Shown here: positions 42,756 through 52,177 of the stretch, piece after piece
How the letters are laid out: each line of letters begins with the position of its first letter
Position numbering within the stretch: position 1 is the stretch's first letter
Source: Bacillota bacterium
Lineage (GTDB): Bacteria; Bacillota; Ch66; Ch109
Assembly (NCBI GenBank): GCA_013178275.1
Contig: JABLWZ010000010.1
Coordinates: 62,001 to 126,000 of the forward strand
Length of the DNA: 64,000 bases
Direction: 5' to 3'
The notes under the pieces: model-generated
What the model saw: the letters and a program-made list of their open reading frames with translations, nothing else
Database searches by the model: none
What the model was told of the DNA's origin: nothing
Position numbers and translations under genes: made by a program

Positions 42756-43895
42756 TTACTTTAAGAGCTCCGCGGCGATAACCATCCGCTGGATCTGGTT
42801 GGTCCCCTCGAAGATCTGGGCTATCTTGGCGTCCCGCATCATCCTCTCCACCGGGTACTCGCGGCAGTAGCCGTACCCGCCGAGTATCTGCACCGCGTCG
42901 GTGGCCACCTTCATCGCCACGTCGGCACCGTAATACTTGCTCATCGAGGAATATACCGGGGCCTTTACGCCCTGGTCGAGAAGAGACGCGGCGTGCAGCA
43001 CCAGCAGGTGGGCGGCGTGGGTCTGGGTGGCCATGTCCGCCAGCATGAACTGGATCGCCTGAAAGCTGGCTATCGGCTGCCCAAACTGGAACCGCTCCTT
43101 GGAGTACTGTATCGCCTGGTCCAGCGCCCCCATGGCCATTCCTACCGCCCAGGCGCCGATCCCCGGCCGGGCCTTCTCCAGGGTTTCCATCACGATCTTA
43201 AACCCCTCGCCGACCGGCCCCAGCAGCTTATCCGACGGGATAGCGCAGTTCTCGTAAACTATCCCGCCGGTCACCGAGCCGCGGATACCCATCTTTTTCT
43301 CCTTGCGGCCGAACGACATCCCGGGGGTGTCCTTATCCACCAGGAAGGTGCTGATACCGCCCCGCTTGCGCTTGGCCTTGTCGGTCAGTGCGGCCACCAT
43401 GTAGACGTCGGCTATCCCCGCGTTGGTGATGAAGTGCTTGGTGCCGTTCAGCACCCAGTTGTCACCGTCCCGGGCGGCGGCGGTGGCCATGCCTGCCGCG
43501 TCCGACCCCGAACCCGGCTCGGTCAGGGCGAACGCCCCCATCAGCTTCCCGGAGGCCATCTCCGGCAGGTACTTCCGCTTCTGCTCCTCGCTGCCCCCGA
43601 TTACGATGGGGTAGGTCGAAAGCGCCTGTCCGCAGAGCATCAGGGAGGTGGTGGCGCATACCCGCGCCAGTTCCTCGACCGCCAGGACGTAGCTCATGGT
43701 GTCCCCGCCCGGCCCGCCGTACTCCTCGGGGATGTTCAGTCCCAGCAGGCCGTATTCCCCCAGCATCCGCCAGTTGTCCCAGGGGAACTCCTCCTTTTCG
43801 TCGATCTCCGCTGCCACCGGGGCGAACTTCTCGGTTGCCAGTTCCCGCACCGTCCGCTGCAGCAGTTGGTGGTCCTCTGTCATCTGGATAAGCAA
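42756..43895 (-). CDS. Acyl-CoA dehydrogenase
   Basis: A 379-residue flavoprotein that oxidises a short acyl-CoA to the 2-enoyl-CoA. The substrate/FAD loop AFALTEPGSGSDAAG is near residues 118-132, and the catalytic base Glu363 is in IFEGTNQIQRM, the position used by butyryl-CoA dehydrogenases. QILGGYGYCREYPVERMMRD is also typical. Electron-transfer flavoprotein genes are not in the window. It lies 22 bases downstream of the 3-hydroxyacyl-CoA dehydrogenase gene, so it belongs to the sigma-54-type operon headed by thiolase. ATG 43895. Confidence 0.94.
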   Translation of the reverse strand: MLIQMTEDHQLLQRTVRELATEKFAPVAAEIDEKEEFPWDNWRMLGEYGLLGLNIPEEYGGPGGDTMSYVLAVEELARVCATTSLMLCGQALSTYPIVIGGSEEQKRKYLPEMASGKLMGAFALTEPGSGSDAAGMATAAARDGDNWVLNGTKHFITNAGIADVYMVAALTDKAKRKRGGISTFLVDKDTPGMSFGRKEKKMGIRGSVTGGIVYENCAIPSDKLLGPVGEGFKIVMETLEKARPGIGAWAVGMAMGALDQAIQYSKERFQFGQPIASFQAIQFMLADMATQTHAAHLLVLHAASLLDQGVKAPVYSSMSKYYGADVAMKVATDAVQILGGYGYCREYPVERMMRDAKIAQIFEGTNQIQRMVIAAELLK

Positions 43896-43917
43896 ACTGA
43901 TCCCCTCCTCCCGTTAT

Positions 43918-44772
43918 CTATTTGCGGTAGTCGTAGAACCCTTTGCCCGATTTGACCCCGTAATGTCCCGCCGCCACCATCTGTACCAGCAGTGGGCAGG
44001 GGAAGTACTTGGGGTCGCCGTAGCCTTCATACATGACCTGGAACACCGAGAGCAGGGTGTCGAGCCCCACGAAATCGGACAGGGTCAGCGGACCCATGGG
44101 ATGGCCCATCGCCAGCCGCATCCCCTTATCGATGTCCTCTCGGGTCCCCACCCCCTCCATCAGGCAGTAGAAAGCCTCGTTCAACAGCGGCAGCAGCATG
44201 CGGTTCAATAAGAACGCCGGGTAGTCCTTGGCCCGCACCGTCTCCTTTTTCATCCTCTGGGCCATCTCCTCGACCGCCTTCATGGTCTCCTCCGCGGTCG
44301 AGAGGCCAGCGATGAGTTCCACGATCGGCATCACCGGGACGGGGTTGAAGAAGTGGGTGCCGACCACCTTTTCGGGCCGGCTGGTCACCGCCCCGATCTT
44401 GGTGATAGAGATGGAGGAGGTGTTGCTGGCCATGATGCAGTCGGGCCTGCAGCGTTTATCCAGTTCCTTGAATATCTGCTCCTTGATCGCCCACCTCTCG
44501 GTGGCGACCTCGATCACCATGTCGGCCTCCCCGGCCTTCTCCAGATCAGTCACCGTGGTGATGTTTCCCAGTATCTCCCGCATCTTCTCCACCGCCAGCT
44601 TGCCCTTGTCGACGTTCTTCTGGAGGTTCCTGCTGATCACACCTAGCCCTTTGCCGACCAGTTCGGGGGTGAGGTCCTGCATCCAGACCTGGTAACCCGC
44701 CTGGGCTGCGACCTGGGCGATGCCGTTGCCCATGATCCCCGACCCGATCACGAAAATACTGTTTACAGCCAC
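43918..44772 (-). CDS. 3-hydroxyacyl-CoA dehydrogenase (3-hydroxybutyryl-CoA type)
   Basis: A 284-residue NAD-dependent enzyme with Rossmann motif [14 protein letters not shown] at about residues 7-20, catalytic region [15 protein letters not shown], and C-terminal domain [20 protein letters not shown]. It oxidises a 3-hydroxyacyl-CoA to the 3-ketoacyl-CoA, which the co-transcribed thiolase can cleave. The gap to thiolase is 38 bases. ATG 44772 has GGGAGGCG upstream. Confidence 0.94.
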   Translation of the reverse strand: MAVNSIFVIGSGIMGNGIAQVAAQAGYQVWMQDLTPELVGKGLGVISRNLQKNVDKGKLAVEKMREILGNITTVTDLEKAGEADMVIEVATERWAIKEQIFKELDKRCRPDCIMASNTSSISITKIGAVTSRPEKVVGTHFFNPVPVMPIVELIAGLSTAEETMKAVEEMAQRMKKETVRAKDYPAFLLNRMLLPLLNEAFYCLMEGVGTREDIDKGMRLAMGHPMGPLTLSDFVGLDTLLSVFQVMYEGYGDPKYFPCPLLVQMVAAGHYGVKSGKGFYDYRK

Positions 44773-44810
44773 TACCGTTCGCCTCCCTTTACTTTAAAGC
44801 AGCCTTCTCT

Positions 44811-45986
<1,176 letters not shown>

Positions 45987-46097
45987 CTGCTTCACTCCAA
46001 TCATAAGAACTTTGTTCCAAGCGAACACGCCAGCCAACAGCGGTCCAGTCATCACCTCCCCCAAACCCGTCAGCCCGGCTGAGTACAAGCAGACCAA

Positions 46098-46113
46098 TGC
46101 TAGAACCGTGCCA
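46098..46113 (-). promoter_or_regulatory. Sigma-54 (-24/-12) promoter of the thiolase operon
   Basis: On the minus strand TGGCACG (46113-46107), four bases, then TAGCA (46102-46098). This matches TGGCACG-N4-TTGCA except one base, with the invariant GG and GC elements at correct spacing. Start of transcription would be near 46086, about 100 bases before thiolase. The gene for a sigma-54 activator lies 550 bases upstream in the same direction. Confidence 0.75.
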
Positions 46114-46180
46114 AGAATAAAAAAAGGCCCCGCCGTTCACCTGGCTGGCGAATCCCTTTATCACGTTGGGTATTCTCTTA

Positions 46181-46390
46181 ACTTTCCGATAGCGCCGAAG
46201 AAAACTTGGCTATCGCCAAGCCTCTGGCGAAGGCGATGGCCGTAGTTGCACTTGCTTATAATCAGAAAGTCCGGCTTATACTTTCTGATTATGGAAGAAA
46301 ACTTGGCTGTCGCCAAGCCTCTGGCGCAAGCGAAAGCCTTAGTTACACTTGCTTGCATCGGAAAGTTCTCTAATATACTTTTCGATAGCG
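46181..46390 (+). repeat. Tandem cluster of the dispersed repeat: tail fragment plus copies 4a and 4b
   Basis: A lone tail ACTTTCCGATAGCG is at 46181-46194. Copy 4a (46197-46292) ends with arms ATCAGAAAGT (46261-46270) and ACTTTCTGAT (46280-46289). Copy 4b (46294-46390) ends with ATCGGAAAGT (46357-46366) and ACTTTTCGAT (46377-46386), where one pair becomes G-U. The array suggests the element can be tandemly amplified. It lies upstream of the sigma-54 promoter, between it and the activator gene. Bases 46391-46666 hold nothing else recognisable. Confidence 0.85.
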
Positions 46391-46666
46391 GAAAAACCAC
46401 GGCGCGGGCCGTGGCATAAGATGAACCGGAACTATAGAAAGCGTTCAGCTAAAGGGACTTGATTATCTTTCTTCGCCCGCCATCAGCTTGAAAGAAGCCG
46501 ATAACCCCTTCAGCAAAAGCGACCGTCTCCGTGTATCAGAAAATTCTACACTTTTTGTGATTCTGTCCTGCATCAGGACACCAGAACATGCAGCCTTGAT
46601 AGCTGTTATTCATTAGTGCCTCTGACGCAGATTGAGACACTGTTCCGAATAGAGACACTCCCCAAA

Positions 46667-48796
46667 TCAGGTTATGCCGTACTTGTGCAGCTTGCGGTAA
46701 AGCACCGAGCGGGGGATGTTCAGCACCTTGCAGGCCACCGACTTGTTCCCCTGGGCGTTGCGCAGGGCCTCGAAGATCATCCACTTCTCCATCTCCGCCA
46801 GGGTCCGTCCCGACGGGTTGGCATCGGCCGCGGGCGGCGTCCCGCGCGACAGCTTCCGCAGGTGGGTGGGCAGGTGCTTGAGCCTGATGATGTGCCCGTC
46901 CACCGTGTTGAGGCAGCGTTCGAGCACGTTCTCCAGCTCCCGGATGTTGCCGGGCCAGTCGTGGCGGTGGAAGACGTCCAGCACCTCGGGGGAGACCTCG
47001 CTGACGGTGGCCCCGATCTCCTGGTTAAGCCGCTGCAGGATGTAGTCGATGAGCATCTCCAGGTCCTCCATCCGCTCCCTCAATGGAGGCACCTCCAAGG
47101 ATATCACGTTCAGCCGGTAGTACAGGTCCTCGCGGAACTGGCCGGCCTGAACCAGTTTAAGCAGCTTGCGGTTGGTGGCGGCGATCACCCGGGTGTCGAC
47201 CCGGATGGTCTCGGTCCCCCCCAGCCGTTCGAACTCCCGCTCCTGCAGCACCCGCAGCAGCTTCGCCTGCATGGCCGGGGGCATGTCCCCGATCTCGTCC
47301 AGGAAGATGGTGCCCTGGTGAGCCAGCTCGAACTTGCCGGGCTTCCCCCGCTTCTTCGCCCCCGTGAAAGCCCCCTCCTCGTACCCGAACAGCTCGGACT
47401 CGAGCAGCGGCTCGGGGATGGCCGCGCAGTTGACCTTGATAAAAGGCCCCTGCTGCCGGTGGCTGTCGCGGTGGATGGCGTGCGCCACCACCTCCTTGCC
47501 GGTACCGCTCTCGCCGGTTATCAGCACGGTGGAACGGCTGAGCGCCGCCCTCCGGGCGAAGCGCTTGAACTCCACCATCACCTCGCTGTCGCCCACCAGG
47601 TCGTCGATGGTGTAGCGGCAGGTATACATCTTCTTCAGCTCCTGCTTGTAGGTCTCCAGCTCGTTCTCCACCTTGACCAGCTTGCGGGCCACCAGCTTGG
47701 CCAGGTGCATATCGGTGAACAGGGTCTTCTTGATGGCCCCGATGACCTTCCCGTCCTTGATGATCGGGCCGCGGGTGACCAGCATCTCCTGGTCGTTCAC
47801 CTTCCAGACCTCACCAACCCTGGTCTCTCCCGACTCCAGGATGTTCGGTAGCTGCGACTCGGGGGTCAGTTCCCGGATGTGCCGGCCGACCACCTCTCCC
47901 TTTGACCTGCCCAGCATATCCAGGTAGGTCTGGTTGACCAGGGTCACGATACCCTGATCGTCGACCACCACCACCCCCTCGAAGGGGTTCTCGATCACCG
48001 TCTCCAGGGTGGTCTTCAGCTTTTTCACGTGATCCAGTTCCTCGGAGATGTTTTCGAACTCGGTGATGTCCTGGAAGGTCGCGACCGCTCCCGAGATGTA
48101 CCCCTGCCGGTTGATCGGCGCCCGGTTCATCAGGATGGTCAGGTCGTTTATCTGGCAGCGCTGGTTGACGTGGGTCTCGCCCGTGGAGAGGACCTCGTTC
48201 AGCCGGGACTCGGGAAGCAGGCTGGCGACGTTGGTGCCTATCACCTCGCGCGCCTTCTTGTTGAAGACCCTTTCCGCCGTGCGGTTGAAGCAGGTGATGA
48301 TGCCGTTGTAGTCGACCACCAGGATACCGTTGTAGACCGACTCCAGCACCGCGATGACCTTGTCCAGGGTATCGCCCACCTGCATGATGGACCCGCCCAC
48401 CAGGTCGCGGGGGGTGATCATCCCTATCGGGGCTCCCTTTTCGGACACCACCACCACCGTCTCGGTCCCGTACTTCTGCACCGACTCGATCATGTCCCCC
48501 ATGTGGGTATTGGGCGGACAGGTCACCGCCGGGTTCGCCATCAGGCTGGAAAGCCGGCTGCCGGCCTCGCCTCCGTCCAGGAGCCGCGCCACCACCGAGC
48601 GCATATCTATCGTCCCCAGCAGTCCGCCCTGTTCATCGACCAGCGGCAGGATATGGGTCCCAGCCTCCACGAACTTTCGGAGCCCCTCTTCCAGGGTCAG
48701 TTCATTGTTCAGGCAGGACGCGAGCGGTGACATGAACTGGGCAACATCCAGCCGGCACTTGGAAAAGTGGATCTCTCTAAGCCGCCTGCTGTACAT
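46667..48796 (-). CDS. Sigma-54-dependent transcriptional activator with CBS and PAS domains
   Basis: A 709-residue enhancer-binding protein. A CBS pair spans about residues 15-130, PAS domains about 150-250 and 265-360, then the AAA+ module with Walker A GESGTGKE (428-435), the sigma-54 contact loop GAFTGA (475-480) and Walker [12 protein letters not shown] Fis-type helix-turn-helix ends the protein ([21 protein letters not shown]). CBS domains often bind adenine nucleotides and PAS domains small ligands or redox signals, so it may couple energy or metabolite state to transcription. A near-consensus sigma-54 promoter lies just downstream, ahead of the thiolase operon, the likely target. ATG 48796 has GGGGAGAGG upstream. 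Confidence 0.94.
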   Translation of the reverse strand: MYSRRLREIHFSKCRLDVAQFMSPLASCLNNELTLEEGLRKFVEAGTHILPLVDEQGGLLGTIDMRSVVARLLDGGEAGSRLSSLMANPAVTCPPNTHMGDMIESVQKYGTETVVVVSEKGAPIGMITPRDLVGGSIMQVGDTLDKVIAVLESVYNGILVVDYNGIITCFNRTAERVFNKKAREVIGTNVASLLPESRLNEVLSTGETHVNQRCQINDLTILMNRAPINRQGYISGAVATFQDITEFENISEELDHVKKLKTTLETVIENPFEGVVVVDDQGIVTLVNQTYLDMLGRSKGEVVGRHIRELTPESQLPNILESGETRVGEVWKVNDQEMLVTRGPIIKDGKVIGAIKKTLFTDMHLAKLVARKLVKVENELETYKQELKKMYTCRYTIDDLVGDSEVMVEFKRFARRAALSRSTVLITGESGTGKEVVAHAIHRDSHRQQGPFIKVNCAAIPEPLLESELFGYEEGAFTGAKKRGKPGKFELAHQGTIFLDEIGDMPPAMQAKLLRVLQEREFERLGGTETIRVDTRVIAATNRKLLKLVQAGQFREDLYYRLNVISLEVPPLRERMEDLEMLIDYILQRLNQEIGATVSEVSPEVLDVFHRHDWPGNIRELENVLERCLNTVDGHIIRLKHLPTHLRKLSRGTPPAADANPSGRTLAEMEKWMIFEALRNAQGNKSVACKVLNIPRSVLYRKLHKYGIT

Positions 48797-49069
48797 ATGA
48801 CCTCTCCCCTTCTATGAAACGTTAGGTTGCTGATTTTATATTTGTGGAATATTCTGGTATTTATTCTAGGAACCCCAGTTTTATTCCTGCTTTGAGAAAA
48901 AAAAGACCAAGAGTTACTTACGATAAAAAATGAGGTTTAATAATCAGAATCGGAAAAATTATTAGGCTACTAATTAAAATTCGCGGATTATATTGCATTT
49001 CAAACCAGCTCTTAACCAGACCTTGTTTGTGCTTCTCACACACCCAGCATTCAATCAGCCCCAAATAGT

Positions 49070-49284
49070 GGACATACTCTGCGGGGGCATGAGCCCGTTA
49101 TGGTGCTCGACGTCTTACTGCCCTGCGAAGACCGAAAGGCAAAGGGGCGAGCGACAGGAGGCCGCGAGAAGGCAAAGCGCATGGATGCGCGTTTTGCCTT
49201 TCTTAAACCCCTTTGCCGAAGGCCTGAGCAGTTGGCAGTACAGACGAGGGAGTATGGAGCGACAGGACACCGCAGAGTATGTCC
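49070..49284. ncRNA. Candidate structured non-coding RNA (or palindromic element)
   Basis: The ~215 bases are closed by perfect 15-base arms GGACATACTCTGCGG (49070-49084) and CCGCAGAGTATGTCC (49270-49284). Nested inside are GGGC/GCCC (49085-49096), a CGTCTTACTGCC/GGCAGTACAGACG stem with one bulge, GGCAAAGGGG/CCCCTTTGCC, and a hairpin GCGCAT-GG-ATGCGC extended by GGCAAA/TTTGCC. AGGCC (49159-49163) could pair with GGCCT (49220-49224) as a pseudoknot. GAGCGACAGGA occurs twice. A GAAA tetraloop closed by CC/GG appears on the plus strand and favours that strand. No clear promoter or terminator was found, and no coding frame fits. Known large Firmicute RNAs such as raiA are of this size, but I cannot assign a class. 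Confidence 0.6.
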
Positions 49285-49471
49285 CGGCCCTGACGGGATT
49301 GAATGCGGCCTTTACCGTTATCACGTGGTTTTTAACGCTGCTCACTGTAACTAGGAGTATCGCCGTCGTTTATTACCTAGCACTACCCCAGCTATTGTAC
49401 CTCAGCGGCTGTATGTAAGGTTTTTCCGCGCTACTAGGGTTTGTTTTCTATTCACCTCTGGGAAAAATAAC

Positions 49472-49502
49472 CCCCCGCCTTCCGGCGAGGGGTCCGGTTT
49501 TT
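49472..49502. terminator. Intrinsic terminator, bidirectional
   Basis: Arms CCCCGCC and GGC(GA)GGGG around TTCC, with TTTTT at 49498-49502 on the plus strand and TTATTTTT on the minus strand. It ends the CoA-transferase-like/Hdr transcript, 12 bases after its last stop codon, and could also end a plus-strand RNA from 49.1 kb. Confidence 0.8.
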
Positions 49503-49513
49503 ATCGTCATAAT

Positions 49514-50230
49514 CTAAAACTCCGCGTACCTTATCCCCTTGGGATCGACCCGGTTCAGCACCTCCAACTCCTCCTCGGTCGGCGGCGGGGTGAAGGGCAC
49601 CTCGTCCTGGTCTATCACCCAGCCCGTGTTGGCCTTGACCTCCTCCAGGCTGCTGTAGGGGTGCACGCTCTCCACCTGGAGCTTCCCGTCCACCATCTTG
49701 AAGGTGCAGAGCGGGGTGAAGACCTTGTCCACATTCCCCCTGGCAGTGCAGAAGGCCACCTTCTCCACCAGACCGCTCTTGTCGTGCTTGGTCTTCCAGA
49801 GCAGCGCCCGCTTGGCGGTAGGGGTCAGGGAGGCGCTGCCCGCTCCCCCCGGGAGCCTCACCTTCGGCTGTTCGAAGGTCCCGCCTATGTACGACATGTT
49901 TATCTCACCGTTCTGGCTGATCTGCACCCCGCTGAGGAAGACGACATCCAGTCTCCCCGCGCCGCTCAGGTCGAACAGCTCGTCGAGCCCGAAGACAGCC
50001 ACCGAGCCCAGGGCCAGGTTCATGTCCAGGGTGGACTTGGTCAGCTCCTTGGGCTGGGGGTCGACCGCCCCCGCGATATTGATGTAGACAGAGTCCGGGG
50101 CATGGAGGGCCTTGGCCAGGTTGCAGGCCACCATGGGGACCGGGGAAGCCAGTCCGTGGAACATCGTGTTGCCCGGCTTGATCTCGCGCGCCAGGGCTAT
50201 CACCATCATCTCCGCTGGTCCGTAATTCAT
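49514..50230 (-). CDS. CoA-transferase-like beta subunit (class I lineage) lacking the usual catalytic Glu
   Basis: A 238-residue protein of the glutaconate CoA-transferase beta group, with FLSGVQISQNGEINMSYIGG, LPGGAGSASLTPTAKR and a proline-rich C-terminal PPPTEEELEVLNRVDP. By eye, the place of the catalytic Glu (MVEFGALGP in the paralogue at 40701-41573) reads YINIAGAVDP here, so the Glu is replaced by Ile. Family members without this residue exist as hydrolases (IpdAB type), so a hydrolase or other CoA-ester role is possible. It lies 16 bases after the interrupted alpha gene and ends the hdr transcript. Confidence 0.8.
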   Translation of the reverse strand: MNYGPAEMMVIALAREIKPGNTMFHGLASPVPMVACNLAKALHAPDSVYINIAGAVDPQPKELTKSTLDMNLALGSVAVFGLDELFDLSGAGRLDVVFLSGVQISQNGEINMSYIGGTFEQPKVRLPGGAGSASLTPTAKRALLWKTKHDKSGLVEKVAFCTARGNVDKVFTPLCTFKMVDGKLQVESVHPYSSLEEVKANTGWVIDQDEVPFTPPPTEEELEVLNRVDPKGIRYAEF

Positions 50231-50246
50231 CGTCTTTCCCTCCTCC

Positions 50247-51062
50247 CTAGCGCACCTTCCCCAGGTAGTCCCGCAGCGCGTCTTTCCCGCCGCGGACCGC
50301 CTGGAGGTAGCTCTTCATCCCCGCGTCGTCGGTCTGGTAGTCGGGCCAGCAACGGCCGGGGGCGGCCCCTCCCGGGCACTCGACCACCGCCGCCACCATG
50401 AAGTGCGGTATATTCGTGCGTCCGCCCGCCTCACGGAAGCTCTCGGGGCTGACCATTCTCTCAGCCGTGACGATCGTCTTCCTGGCCGCCCGGGTCATCA
50501 GCACGTCCTGAAACAGGGAGCCGAAGATGCGGGCGTTGCCCTCTTCGTCGGCCTCGTGCACGTGGATGACCGCCCAGTCGGGCTTCAGCGCGGGCACGGC
50601 CACCACTTCCTCACCATTGAAGGGGCTCTTCATCACCTGAAAGAAGTCCGGGCGGACCTCCAGCAGCTGGCTGCCAAACATCCCCGGCACCCCTATGAAG
50701 GGAATCCCGTATGCCCCGGCACGCAGGGCGTTGATGATGGCGGTTCAGGAGCCTTCCACCGCCCTGATCTTTCCCTCCTGGACCCCCTGGCGGAACCCCT
50801 GGCACAAACCGTACTCGTTTTCGAATCCGATAAACCCGAAGTATACCTCGTTTACCGCCTCGGCCGCGCACAGCACATCGATGTTGTAGCCTCCCGCGGC
50901 GGACACCAGCTTCAAGCCCGACCTTCCCTGGCGGGCTATCTCCCGGCACAGGGACGCCGGCGACCGGTGGAGCGAGTTGCCGCCCAGGGCCAGCATCTGA
51001 CCATCCTGTACCAGTGCGGCGGCCTGCTCCAGTGACATCAGCTTGGAAGCCATAAACCCCAC
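50247..51062 (-). pseudogene. CoA-transferase-like alpha subunit interrupted by an in-frame TGA
   Basis: A 271-codon frame from ATG 51062 that resembles GctA/IpdA-type alpha subunits (LVQDGQMLALGGNSLHRS, AVIHVHEADEEGNARIFGS). It contains one in-frame TGA at 50747-50745 between AVEGS and TAIINALRAGAYG; the frame is otherwise intact and conserved on both sides. The stop aligns with Asn of EEYSNYSL in the intact paralogue at 41575-42528. A nonsense mutation or sequence error is most likely. Selenocysteine is possible in principle, but the following sequence forms only a weak GCCC/GGGC hairpin. The beta gene downstream and hdrABC upstream are intact. Confidence 0.8.
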
Positions 51063-51118
51063 CTCCTCTTTGTTTCACTCTTATAAACAATTTTCCACTT
51101 ACTATTTTATTTCATATA

Positions 51119-52177
51119 TTATAACTCCGTGCTGTTTATCAGTCCATCAAGGTACTCGATAACCGCGCCCGCCGCCGCCGCTCCCTGGATCATGGCCTCC
51201 TCGGTGTTGACCGGAAACCCGGCCGCCCCCGCGAAGAACACCCTCTCCCCGGCCCGCAGCGGTTGGGATAGGTCCTGGCTGCAAAAGAATCCGTCGCCAT
51301 CCAGCTGCACCCCGAACAGCGAGGCCAGCTCCCGGTTCCCGGGAGACGGCAGCATGGCCCCGGTCAGGACCACCAGGTCCGCCTCCAGCTCCCCCGGGGT
51401 ACCCATCAGGGTGTCCTCGAAGCGCAGCAGCAGCCGTTCCTCCATCGGGAAGACCTTCGACGGGCGGCTGCGCAGGTAGTAGACCTGGCTCTTCTGCATC
51501 GCCTCCTGGTAGTACTCCTCACAGCCTCTCCCGGCTGCCCGGACGTCCATGTAGAAGACGTAGACCCGGCTCCCCGGCAGCAGCTCTCGGACCTGCCGGG
51601 CCTGGCGGGTCGCGTACATGCAGCATATCCTGGAGCAGTAGGCCTGTCCCTTGTAGCGGTCGCGTGACCCGACGCACTGGATAAAGGCAACGGTCGCCTT
51701 CCGGTCCCGGTCCAGCCCCAGGCCGGACAGGTTCCCCTCCCGCAGGTGGCTCTCCAGCTCCATCCCGCTGACCACCCCTGGGTAGATGCCGCACCCGTAC
51801 TCCCCGTAAGACCTGACGTCGAAGTATTCGAACCCGGTGGCCGCGACCACCGCGCTGATCTCTATCTCATCGGTTTTTCCCTGGTCGTCGGTCACAGTCA
51901 CCCTGAAGCCCCAGTCCTCCCGGCTGGCCGCGACCACCCGGGCGCCGGTCCTGACCTCCGCCCCTGACTGGCTGAGCTGCCTGAGTTTCTCCTCCAGCAG
52001 CTCCGAGGCGCTGTTTCCGAGGGGGTATAACCGCGAAAGGTTGGCGGCGTTTCCCCCCAGCCGGGCCGCCTGCTCCACCAGCACCACCCGGTAACCCGCC
52101 CGGTCCAGACGCCTGGCGGCCTCCATCCCGGCCAGGCCTCCTCCGATCACCAGCACCCGTCTGTCACTGCGGCTCAT
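51119..52177 (-). CDS. HdrA-like FAD-dependent oxidoreductase
   Basis: A 352-residue flavoprotein of the heterodisulfide reductase A / QmoA family. The FAD-binding motif VLVIGGGLAGMEAARRL is at about residues 9-25. The family-specific cysteine region reads QCVGSRDRYKGQAYCSRICC near residues 165-184. The protein lacks the long N- and C-terminal ferredoxin domains of methanogen HdrA. Such short forms move electrons between iron-sulfur partners. Its 3' neighbour is the CoA-transferase-like pair and its 5' neighbour is hdrB, overlapping by 14 bases, so an electron-transfer complex acting on a CoA-bound or thiol substrate is plausible. Confidence 0.9.
   Translation of the reverse strand: MSRSDRRVLVIGGGLAGMEAARRLDRAGYRVVLVEQAARLGGNAANLSRLYPLGNSASELLEEKLRQLSQSGAEVRTGARVVAASREDWGFRVTVTDDQGKTDEIEISAVVAATGFEYFDVRSYGEYGCGIYPGVVSGMELESHLREGNLSGLGLDRDRKATVAFIQCVGSRDRYKGQAYCSRICCMYATRQARQVRELLPGSRVYVFYMDVRAAGRGCEEYYQEAMQKSQVYYLRSRPSKVFPMEERLLLRFEDTLMGTPGELEADLVVLTGAMLPSPGNRELASLFGVQLDGDGFFCSQDLSQPLRAGERVFFAGAAGFPVNTEEAMIQGAAAAGAVIEYLDGLINSTEL

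Noticed and set aside
46161..46400. Small minus-strand frames across the dispersed repeats giving similar peptides (TKAFACARGLATAKFSS type)
   Set aside because: The likeness comes from the repeat DNA itself. Start codons and lengths differ between copies and no ribosome site is consistent, so I treat them as spurious frames.
46616..47851. A 411-codon plus-strand frame opposite the sigma-54 activator
   Set aside because: Antisense shadow; rich in His, Leu, Pro and Arg, as expected from the complement of high-GC codons.
49083..49418. Short plus- and minus-strand frames in the 49.1 kb structured region
   Set aside because: They cross the nested palindromes, have no ribosome sites and resemble no protein family; RNA structure explains the locus better.
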